Assembly (NCBI GenBank): GCA_946631345.1
Contig: CAMPAA010000099.1
Coordinates: forward strand, 1-10,667
DNA: 10,667 nucleotides
Reading direction: 5' to 3'
Source: an uncultured Verrucomicrobiota bacterium
GTDB taxonomy: Bacteria > Verrucomicrobiota > Kiritimatiellia > RFP12 > UBA1067
Positions 1-6,421 of this stretch are shown in pieces (positions within the stretch are counted from its first letter, which is position 1; every line of letters begins with the position of its first letter). The notes beneath the pieces are model-generated. The model saw only the letters and a program-made list of their open reading frames with translations. It was not told the DNA's origin and made no database searches. The position numbers were made by a program, and so were the translations under genes.

Positions 1-880
1 TTGGTGAGAGGAAGATGCCGAAACGCTTGGCGAGGTTGTAGAGCTCGTACTTGATGCATACCGCCTTCAGGTGCTCCGTGTCGGGCGGCGACAGGCGGCA
101 GAAATCCCAGTCAAAGTCAAGCGGCACGTCCGTGCGGATGGTTGTGAGGAACTTCGAGAGCTTCGCGTCCTCAACGCTGGCCGCCAGCTTCTCCTTGGCC
201 TTTCCCTGGACGTCGCCGATGTGGGCCAGTATGTTCTCGAGGGTTCCCCACTGCCCAAGGAGAGCCGCCGCCGATTTCTCGCCAACCCCCTTCACGCCGG
301 GTATGTTGTCCGCCGCATCGCCTGCCAGCGCGAGGTAGTCTATCATCTGCCGCGGATCGGAAAGGTGCCAATGCTCCTTGACCTGCTCAACGCCGTAGAT
401 TTCCGACGGAGCGGCGCCGCGGCCAGGGCGGAACAGCTTCACCTTACCGGTCACGAGCTGGGCAGCGTCCTTGTCCGGCGTGACCACGTACACGGCGTCG
501 AACCCGTCCGCCTCCGCCCGCGCGGCGAGCGTGCCGATTATGTCGTCGGCCTCGTAGCCCTCCTTGCGCAGAACCGGTATCTTAAGCGCCTCCGCGACCT
601 CGAAGGAATACGGGATGTTCCGCGCGAGGTCCTCTGGCATCTTCTCCCGGCGCGCCTTGTATTCCGGGTACGCCTCGTGGCGGAATGTCTTGCCGTCGGG
701 ATCCATTGCCAGCACAACGTGTGTTGGCGACAGCTCCTTGAGCAGTGCCATCACGCCGTTGACGAACCCGAGTAGCGCCGAAGTGTTCAGCCCGGAGTAT
801 GTGATGCGCGGCCTGTTCAGGAACACGAAGTGCCCCCTGTAAAGGAACGGCATCAAGTCGATGACGCATAGAATCTTCAT
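1..880 (-). CDS. polA: DNA polymerase I, N-terminal 5'-3' exonuclease (flap endonuclease) domain, C-terminus off the window
   Basis: This is the 5'-nuclease domain that removes RNA primers and flaps during lagging-strand synthesis and repair. The reading frame is open for 293 codons from ATG at 880 to the window edge without a stop. Visible acidic metal ligands are D8, D60 in MDPDGKTFRHE, E110/D112/D113 in GYEADD, D136 and D138 in TPDKD, and D188/D191 in GDAADNIPG. The helix-hairpin-helix GVKGVGEKSAAALL follows at about 195-207. The start matches where family members begin, although IDL replaces the usual IDG after D8. The sequence continues past the nuclease domain toward the window edge, which favours full PolA over a stand-alone 5'-nuclease, but the polymerase part is not visible. 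The ATG has no Shine-Dalgarno sequence and lies 7 nt after a -10 box. It is divergent from the cysteine desulfurase gene. Confidence 0.9.
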   Translation of the reverse strand, partial: MKILCVIDLMPFLYRGHFVFLNRPRITYSGLNTSALLGFVNGVMALLKELSPTHVVLAMDPDGKTFRHEAYPEYKARREKMPEDLARNIPYSFEVAEALKIPVLRKEGYEADDIIGTLAARAEADGFDAVYVVTPDKDAAQLVTGKVKLFRPGRGAAPSEIYGVEQVKEHWHLSDPRQMIDYLALAGDAADNIPGVKGVGEKSAAALLGQWGTLENILAHIGDVQGKAKEKLAASVEDAKLSKFLTTIRTDVPLDFDWDFCRLSPPDTEHLKAVCIKYELYNLAKRFGIFLSP

Positions 881-887
881 GCGCCGG

Positions 888-896
888 ATTATACCA
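888..896 (-). promoter_or_regulatory. Extended -10 promoter of the polA-type gene
   Basis: On the minus strand TGGTATAAT reads from 896 to 888: a perfect TATAAT preceded by a TGn extension. No good -35 hexamer lies 16-18 bp upstream. With normal spacing transcription would begin near 881, one base before the ATG at 880, giving a leaderless or nearly leaderless mRNA. The same nonamer precedes two other genes in this window. Confidence 0.72.
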
Positions 897-898
897 TA

Positions 899-914
899 AA
901 AGCAGCAATGCTTT
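899..914. repeat. Inverted repeat at the polA promoter
   Basis: AAAGCA and TGCTTT form perfect 6-bp arms around a 4-nt centre (GCAA). The repeat occupies the spacer and -35 region immediately upstream of the minus-strand -10 box at 888-893. That position would suit a repressor or activator site, but no regulator is identified and a chance palindrome of this size is possible. Confidence 0.4.
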
Positions 915-931
915 CACCCACGGTCTGCCAA

Positions 932-958
932 CGCCACGAAATGGCATGGAGCGTGGCG
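932..958. repeat. Inverted repeat midway between divergent promoters
   Basis: CGCCACG (932-938) and CGTGGCG (952-958) are perfect 7-bp arms separated by 13 bp. The repeat lies between the polA and desulfurase promoters, about 45-70 bp upstream of each predicted transcription start. It could be a shared operator or a small hairpin; there is no T-run, so it is not a terminator. Confidence 0.4.
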
Positions 959-983
959 GACGCATCGGCAGTGGCGGCGGGAA

Positions 984-994
984 TGTGGTATAAT
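984..994 (+). promoter_or_regulatory. Extended -10 promoter of the cysteine desulfurase gene
   Basis: TGTGGTATAAT reads directly on the plus strand, with TATAAT at 989-994. No recognisable -35 box is found about 17 bp upstream, where the sequence is GC-rich. Normal spacing puts the transcription start near 1001, only about 4 nt before the ATG at 1005, and no ribosome-binding site exists in between. Confidence 0.72.
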
Positions 995-1004
995 ACGCGT
1001 TTTT

Positions 1005-2186
1005 ATGAAAGCTGTATATCTCGACAATAACGCGACCACGCGCACGGCGGACGAAGTGCGCGAGGCGATGTTCCCGTTCTTCGGGGAACTGTACGGCAAT
1101 CCATCTTCGATGCACGCATTCGGCGGCGGAGTGGCAAAGCATCTGGCGGACGCCCGCGAGCGCGTGGCTGCTTTCCTCAACTGCTCGCCCGAAGAGGTGA
1201 TCTTCACATCATGCGCCACCGAATCGGACAACACGGCCCTGCGCGGCGTGGCCGACTGGTATGGAAGAGACATGAAGATGGTCACGACCGCAGTGGAGCA
1301 CCCTGCCATCCTGCAGTCCGCCCGTCGGCTCAAGGCACAAGGATTCACCGAAATCGAACTGCCGGTCAACAGCGTGGGCCAGATCGACCTCGACCAGCTG
1401 CGCGCCGAGCTAAAGGGCACGAAGAACGCGCTTGTCTCAGTGATGTGGGCAAACAATGAGACGGGCACGATATTCCCGATCAGGGAAATCGCCGAAATCG
1501 CCAAGGAAGCCGGCGCAACTATGCATACTGACGCCGTTCAGGTCGCCGGCAAGGTGCCGATCGACGTGCAGGCCGTTCCAGTTGACATGCTGTCCATCTC
1601 CGGCCACAAGTTCCACGCGCCCAAGGGCATCGGCATACTATACGTGCGCAAGGGGACAAAGTTCAAGCCGTTCATGCTCGGCGGACACCAGGAAAACGGG
1701 CGTCGCGCGGGCACCGAGAACGTGCCGTACATAGTCGGCCTCGCAAAGGCCTGCGACATCGCATCCGCAAACATGGATGCCGAGGCGAAGCAGGTCGGCG
1801 CGCTTAGGGACAAGCTTGAGGCGGGAATCCTCGCCTCCTGCCCCAACGTGCGCGTGAATGGCGACAGGGCGCATCGACTGCCTAACACCCTCAACGTATC
1901 CTTTGAATACATCGAGGGGGAGGCTATCGCCTACCGGCTCTCCGACCTCGGCATATGCATCTCCACCGGAAGCGCATGCGCTTCCGGTTCGCTCGACCCT
2001 AGCCACGTGATCCGCGCTATGGGCGTGCCGTTCATAGCCGTGCATGGCAGCGTGCGCTTCTCCCTGTCGCGCTACAACACGATGGACGAGATCGACTACG
2101 TGCTGGAAAAACTCCCGCCGGTCATCAAGAACCTGCGGGAGCTCTCGCCGTTCGGGCCAGACTCCGACCCCACGACCTTCAAGTGA
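1005..2186 (+). CDS. nifS: Cysteine desulfurase, NifS/IscS type (class I)
   Basis: A PLP enzyme that takes sulfur from L-cysteine as a persulfide, releasing alanine, to supply Fe-S cluster assembly and other thiolation pathways. The 393-residue length fits the family. The start YLDNNATTR is near-canonical for NifS. Visible active-site residues are H99 in VEHPA, N151-E152 in NNETG, D176 and Q179 in HTDAVQ, the PLP lysine K202 in SGHKFHAPKG, and RAGTENV. The catalytic cysteine is C325 in the long mobile loop STGSACASGS, which marks class I (IscS/NifS) rather than SufS. No NifU/IscU scaffold, IscR or ThiI gene is adjacent in this window, so the specific partner is unknown. NifS versus IscS cannot be settled from sequence alone. 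The mRNA is probably almost leaderless. The gene converges on fabG. Confidence 0.95.
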   Translation: MKAVYLDNNATTRTADEVREAMFPFFGELYGNPSSMHAFGGGVAKHLADARERVAAFLNCSPEEVIFTSCATESDNTALRGVADWYGRDMKMVTTAVEHPAILQSARRLKAQGFTEIELPVNSVGQIDLDQLRAELKGTKNALVSVMWANNETGTIFPIREIAEIAKEAGATMHTDAVQVAGKVPIDVQAVPVDMLSISGHKFHAPKGIGILYVRKGTKFKPFMLGGHQENGRRAGTENVPYIVGLAKACDIASANMDAEAKQVGALRDKLEAGILASCPNVRVNGDRAHRLPNTLNVSFEYIEGEAIAYRLSDLGICISTGSACASGSLDPSHVIRAMGVPFIAVHGSVRFSLSRYNTMDEIDYVLEKLPPVIKNLRELSPFGPDSDPTTFK

Positions 2187-2193
2187 ACCGGCC

Positions 2194-2958
2194 TCAGCCA
2201 ATCATGCCCCCGTTGACGGAGATGATCTGGCCCGTGATGTAGGAAGCCGCCGGAGACACGAGGAACGCTACGCAGTTGGCGATGTCCTCGGCCGTGCCGA
2301 AACGCTTGAGCGGAATGGTGTCCATGTAGGCTTTCTTCACGTCGTCGGGCAGCACGTCCGTCATCTTCGACTGGATGAATCCGGGCGCAACGGCGTTGCA
2401 GCGGATGTTGCGCGAGCCAAGCTCCTTCGCGGTCGTCTTGGTGAGCGCGATCACGCCGCCCTTCGAAGCCGTATAGTTCGCCTGCCCGGCGTTGCCCATT
2501 ATGCCCACGACCGATGCGAGGTTTATGATCGCGCCGCCAAGCTGCGTACCGTCCGCCGCCTTGTTCTTCATCATCGGGCGCGCAACCGCGCGCGTGAAGA
2601 GGAACGTCCCCTTCAGGTTGACGTTCAGCACGGCGTCCCAGTCATCGTCGCTCATGCGCATAAGGAGGCCATCCTTGGTGATACCGGCGTTGTTTACCAT
2701 GATGTCCACCCTGCCGAACTTCGCGATCACCTCCTTGACGCACGCATCCACCTCCTGCGACACGGCCACGTTGCAGCCAAGCGCAATCGCCTCTGAACCT
2801 GCTGCGGCGACGGCGGCGACAGTCTCCTCGCACCATTCGGCCTTCAGGTCGATCACCGCGATCTTTGCGCCATCCGCAGCCAGCCTGACGGCTATCTTCT
2901 GCCCGATGCCGCGCGCCGCGCCTGTGACAATAGCTATCTGCCCATCCAAGTTGCCCAT
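2194..2958 (-). CDS. fabG: 3-oxoacyl-[acyl-carrier-protein] reductase, FabG-type short-chain dehydrogenase
   Basis: A cytoplasmic Rossmann-fold reductase that normally reduces 3-oxoacyl-ACP to 3-hydroxyacyl-ACP in fatty-acid elongation. The 254-residue length is typical. The nucleotide-binding motif TGAARGIG is at 12-19 and NNAG at 89-92. The catalytic tetrad is N114, S149, Y162 and K166 (YTASK). The C-terminus SVNGGMIG closely resembles FabG proteins. D37 at the end of the second beta strand is unusual for an NADPH-using FabG and might signal NAD(H) preference. It is the last gene of the minus-strand operon, 47 nt after the ETF-QO-like gene and with its own strong ribosome-binding site. No acpP, fabD or fabF is nearby, so another SDR substrate cannot be excluded. 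Confidence 0.9.
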   Translation of the reverse strand: MGNLDGQIAIVTGAARGIGQKIAVRLAADGAKIAVIDLKAEWCEETVAAVAAAGSEAIALGCNVAVSQEVDACVKEVIAKFGRVDIMVNNAGITKDGLLMRMSDDDWDAVLNVNLKGTFLFTRAVARPMMKNKAADGTQLGGAIINLASVVGIMGNAGQANYTASKGGVIALTKTTAKELGSRNIRCNAVAPGFIQSKMTDVLPDDVKKAYMDTIPLKRFGTAEDIANCVAFLVSPAASYITGQIISVNGGMIG

Positions 2959-2964
2959 TTTTAT

Positions 2965-2972
2965 CTTCCTTT
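2965..2972 (-). promoter_or_regulatory. Ribosome-binding site of fabG
   Basis: AAAGGAAG on the minus strand ends 6 nt before the ATG at 2958. It supports this start and independent initiation of fabG after the 47-nt gap. Confidence 0.75.
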
Positions 2973-3005
2973 CTTTTGTTGGTTGGAGACTGAAAAAAGC
3001 CGACG

Positions 3006-4886
3006 TCAGTTCTCGTTAGAGTGGAGTCCGCCGGAACCTGCGGCGAAGATGACGTTTGCCCGGTCTGTGCCGGGCTGAAGCATCGCGCAGTTCCAGATGC
3101 AGCCGCCGCAGTGGACGCACTTCTCGCGGTCGAACTTCGGCGGTTCGCCGTCCTCATCGGCCGGCATGAGAGCCTGCGCGCTGCAAATCTCCACGCACGT
3201 CTGCTTCGTGCATTTCCTGCAGAGATCCCTGTCTGCGAACCTCACGTGGTCGGCGAATCCTGGCGCGGCCTGCACTTTGCCGCCGATGAGAAGCGCATCC
3301 TGGTGCGTCATGAGCAGCTTACCGTCGAACGGAATCGGCGGCCAGCCGCACGCATCCATGACGGCGTCATGCAGCGGCCGGCGGGCCTTCTTCGCCTCGA
3401 CCACGCCTTTCGCCAGCGCATCGCGGTCGCATTTGCGTCCCTGCACCGCCTCGTAGAGGTCGGGTATGCGCTCCGCAGGAGGAACGGACCTGAACACCTT
3501 GCCCAGATGGAGCAGTCCGCCCGTCATGCCGCACAGCCCTTCGCCGACCATTCCCCAGAAAAACGACTTGTTGAAGCCGGCACGCGCATGGGTAGCCCTC
3601 TTGAGCCGCCGGTTCAGCGGGGATGCGCGGCGCTCAGCGAGATATGTCGCCTCGAGGTTGTCCTTGGTGAACGGCTTGCCCTCGGCAAGCAGCTTGAGCA
3701 CGTTCCGCGCCAGCATCGCGCCTGACGCCCATGCCTCGTCCACGCCGCTGTTCGCGAGGCAATCCGTCGTGCCGGAACCCTCGCCGATTCGCGCAAAGCC
3801 GTCGCCGCACAGGAACGGTTCGCCCTCCGTGCCGGACTCTTGAATCGACTTAGCGCCCCAGGAAACGAGCGTGCCGCCCTCGATGTGCCGCCAGATGTAC
3901 GGGTGCATCATCCAGTGCTGGAGATAGCGGTAGGTCGTGCGGACGGGCGTATCCTGCCACGGCGCGACAAATATACCCATCGACGCCGTGCGGTTCGGGT
4001 GCACGTATAAGAATCCGAATATCTCCGGTTCGGGGAAACCGAGCGTATGGATGATGGTGCCAGGCTTAAGCGTGCATGAATCAGGCAGCTGCACAACGAC
4101 CTTCATGCCCACGCCCCAGTCGTAGCGCGTATGGCCCTCCGGCATGCCGAACTTTTCATCCAGCGCCCTTCCTACAGCACCCACGGGGCCGTCGGCCACG
4201 ACCGTGAGGCGCGCCTTCACGTCCATGCCCGGCATGTAGGCGTCCGTCGGGGAGCCATCCTTCTCGACCCCCTGATCGGCCATGCGCACGCCCACCACGC
4301 TATCGCCGTCAAAAAGAGGCGCGGCGACAGGCGACCCCGGCCATATCTGGGCCATGCCGGTCTCCATCACCTTGCCTGCGGCCCAGCCCATGAGCGAACC
4401 CATGTTGAGGACCAGTCCGCCGCGCTTGTCCATGAACGGCGGAGTGATTGGCATCTCCCGCGCCTTGAACTCGCCGCCCCGCATTACGATACCGCCGAGG
4501 CGGAAGCATGAATCGATGAACCTTGTGCCGCACGAGCGCTTTGAGCATCCGAGCGGATCAAAGAGATATGTCGTCTTCTCGTCGGACACATCGGCGGCGT
4601 TGGGTATCTCCTTGGCCAGATCCACCCCAGGGAACGTGGCGCGGATCGCATCGGCCCTGGTGACGATCCCCGAAACGCCGAAGCCCGTATCGTCCGCGCG
4701 TTCGTAGCACATCACCTGCAGCGGCATGCCGGGCATCGCCGCCGATTCGTACAGCGGCGTGCCGTCCTCCTTCACCTTCGCCAGCTCTGGCGCAAGCGTA
4801 AGCAGAAAGCCCGCTGCGGCGGGGCCGAAGCCCGTCACCACGATATCAGTTTCCATCACCTGCCGATCCATGCCCATACCCCCCAC
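3006..4886 (-). CDS. ETF-QO/FixC-like FAD-dependent oxidoreductase with C-terminal ferredoxin domain
   Basis: A flavoprotein resembling electron-transfer-flavoprotein:ubiquinone oxidoreductase, which passes electrons from reduced flavoproteins through FAD and Fe-S to quinone. Numbered from the longest reading (GTG at 4886, 626 residues), the FAD-binding motif GFGPAAAG is at 19-26 and the second FAD-contact region GDGFARIGEGSG at 361-372. The segment WMMHPYIWRHIEGGTLVSWG (325-344) matches the HP...EGG...YGA signature of ETF-QO. The tail has cysteines at 556, 559, 564 and 568, then 590, 593, 596 and 600; the second set is a perfect CxxCxxCxxxC ferredoxin motif. Classical ETF-QO has one 4Fe-4S cluster, so two are possible here. 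The start is uncertain: ATGs at 4871 and 4856 are alternatives, and the latter gives METDIVVTG, the usual family beginning. No etfA or etfB is visible, so the electron donor is unknown. It lies 12 nt after guaB. Confidence 0.75.
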   Translation of the reverse strand: MGGMGMDRQVMETDIVVTGFGPAAAGFLLTLAPELAKVKEDGTPLYESAAMPGMPLQVMCYERADDTGFGVSGIVTRADAIRATFPGVDLAKEIPNAADVSDEKTTYLFDPLGCSKRSCGTRFIDSCFRLGGIVMRGGEFKAREMPITPPFMDKRGGLVLNMGSLMGWAAGKVMETGMAQIWPGSPVAAPLFDGDSVVGVRMADQGVEKDGSPTDAYMPGMDVKARLTVVADGPVGAVGRALDEKFGMPEGHTRYDWGVGMKVVVQLPDSCTLKPGTIIHTLGFPEPEIFGFLYVHPNRTASMGIFVAPWQDTPVRTTYRYLQHWMMHPYIWRHIEGGTLVSWGAKSIQESGTEGEPFLCGDGFARIGEGSGTTDCLANSGVDEAWASGAMLARNVLKLLAEGKPFTKDNLEATYLAERRASPLNRRLKRATHARAGFNKSFFWGMVGEGLCGMTGGLLHLGKVFRSVPPAERIPDLYEAVQGRKCDRDALAKGVVEAKKARRPLHDAVMDACGWPPIPFDGKLLMTHQDALLIGGKVQAAPGFADHVRFADRDLCRKCTKQTCVEICSAQALMPADEDGEPPKFDREKCVHCGGCIWNCAMLQPGTDRANVIFAAGSGGLHSNEN

Positions 4887-4898
4887 TGCGACACACCG

Positions 4899-6395
4899 CT
4901 ATGTGCGGTAGTTCGGAGCTTCCTTGGTGATCGTGATGTCGTGCGGGCGTGCCTCGCGCTGGCCCGCCGCCGTCACGCGGTAGAACTTGCCGCGCTCCTG
5001 CAGTTCGCCGATGGTGCGCGTGCCGCAATATCCGAGCGAAGCGCGAAGGCCGCCGCAGAACTGCGTCATTATGGACTTCACGCGCCCAGAGTAGGGCACC
5101 ATACCCTCGATGCCCTGCGGAACGAGATCGTCCTCTGACTCGTTGTCCTGGAAGTAGCGCGCGCGAGAACCCTTGCCGTTCTTCAGCGCGGCCATCGAGC
5201 CCATGCCGCGGTACACCACGTACTGCCGCCCGTTGGAGTAAATCTTCTCGCCCGGGCTTTCCTCGGTGCCGGCGAGAACGGAACCCAGCATCACGCTGTC
5301 GGCGCCGGCCGCCAAAGCCTTCGGAACGTCGCCAGAGAGCTTGATTCCGCCATCGGCGATCACCGCCACTCCAGAGCCGCGCAGCGCCTTCGCCGCAGAG
5401 TACACCGCCGTGAGCTGCGGGATGCCGACGCCGCAAACCACGCGCGTGGTGCAGATCGAGCCGGGGCCTATGCCCACCTTGACGGCATGCGCACCGGCCT
5501 TGGCCAGAGCCACCGCCGCCTCTCCGGTGGCGATGTTCCCGGCGATCACATCGACCTTCGGGAAGTTCTTCACGATGTACTTCGTCATCTCGATGATGCC
5601 CTTGGAATGGCCGTGCGCGGAATCCACGACAACCACGTCCACACCGGCATCCGCCAGCTTCTCCATGCGCGCAAGGTCGCCCTTGCCGCCGGAGACGGAA
5701 GCCGATACGCGCAGGCGGAAGAGATCGTCGCAGTTGTACGTGGGGTTCTGGTTCTCCACGAGACGCTGCACGTCGGTGAACGAATAGAGCCCCACCACGC
5801 GCCCCCTCCTGTCGACAAGCGGCAGCTTCCCTATCTTGTTGGCGCGCATGATCTCGTATGCCTTCTTGAGCGACGTGCCGGGCTTCGCGGTGATGGGATC
5901 CTTCTGCATCACATCCGAGAGCTTGGCGGCGTCCAGCGGCGCGAAGCGCATGTCCGACCCTGTTATCATGCCGACGAGCCGGTCGTCGTCGTCCAGCACG
6001 GGGAAGCCGTTGAACTTGTATCCATGGGCCTTCTTCTCAGCGCGCAGGAACGAGATGTCGTCGCTTGCGTGGAAGCAGATCGGCTTGGATATGAGGCCGT
6101 TCAGGTAGTTCTTGACCTTCGCGACCTCCTTGGCCTGGTCGTCCTCCTCGAGGTTCTTGTGAATCACGCCGATGCCGCCGGCAAGCGCCATCGCGATGGC
6201 CATGGGGGCCTCTGTGACCGTATCCATCGCCGCGGAGATGAACGGTATCTTCATCCGCTGGCGGGAGGTGAGTTTCGTTTCGAGCGAGGCGTCGTCCGGG
6301 AGGAAGTCGGCATACTGCGTCACAAGCGTGACGTCGTCGTACGTCAACCCCTCGAAGGGGAAGGTCGCCATGAATCTGTCGAGATATCTGTTCAT
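4899..6395 (-). CDS. guaB: Inosine-5'-monophosphate dehydrogenase
   Basis: Oxidises IMP to XMP with NAD+, the committed step of guanine nucleotide synthesis. The 498-residue product matches bacterial IMPDH. The N-terminal barrel segment is present (LTYDDVTLV, then SAAMDTVTE near 54-62). A tandem CBS (Bateman) insert spans about 100-213. The catalytic loop GPGSICTTR carries C315, and the mobile flap carries the R413-Y414 dyad in RARYFQ. The typical C-terminus ITKEAPNY is retained, so the enzyme appears complete. The frame is open for 22 further codons upstream, but that extension overlaps the kinase gene and lacks family similarity. The ATG at 6395 has a strong AAAGGAA site and the family-typical N-terminus. 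The gene lies 26 nt after the kinase gene in the same operon; guaA is not adjacent. Confidence 0.96.
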   Translation of the reverse strand: MNRYLDRFMATFPFEGLTYDDVTLVTQYADFLPDDASLETKLTSRQRMKIPFISAAMDTVTEAPMAIAMALAGGIGVIHKNLEEDDQAKEVAKVKNYLNGLISKPICFHASDDISFLRAEKKAHGYKFNGFPVLDDDDRLVGMITGSDMRFAPLDAAKLSDVMQKDPITAKPGTSLKKAYEIMRANKIGKLPLVDRRGRVVGLYSFTDVQRLVENQNPTYNCDDLFRLRVSASVSGGKGDLARMEKLADAGVDVVVVDSAHGHSKGIIEMTKYIVKNFPKVDVIAGNIATGEAAVALAKAGAHAVKVGIGPGSICTTRVVCGVGIPQLTAVYSAAKALRGSGVAVIADGGIKLSGDVPKALAAGADSVMLGSVLAGTEESPGEKIYSNGRQYVVYRGMGSMAALKNGKGSRARYFQDNESEDDLVPQGIEGMVPYSGRVKSIMTQFCGGLRASLGYCGTRTIGELQERGKFYRVTAAGQREARPHDITITKEAPNYRT

Positions 6396-6400
6396 TCTGA

Positions 6401-6407
6401 TTCCTTT
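6401..6407 (-). promoter_or_regulatory. Ribosome-binding site that fixes the guaB start
   Basis: AAAGGAA on the minus strand ends 5 nt before the ATG at 6395. It decides for this start over the longer open frame, which begins inside the preceding gene. Confidence 0.75.
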
Positions 6408-6421
6408 GCCATCGGCCGCAA

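Noticed and set aside
2044..2796. A 250-codon plus-strand frame crossing the end of the desulfurase gene and fabG
   Set aside because: It overlaps two certain genes in other frames and resembles no protein family.
2959..3005. A terminator in the gap before fabG, because of six consecutive Ts on the minus strand
   Set aside because: Only a weak 5-bp hairpin (ACTGA/TCAGT) can form, and the T-run falls inside its loop rather than after it.
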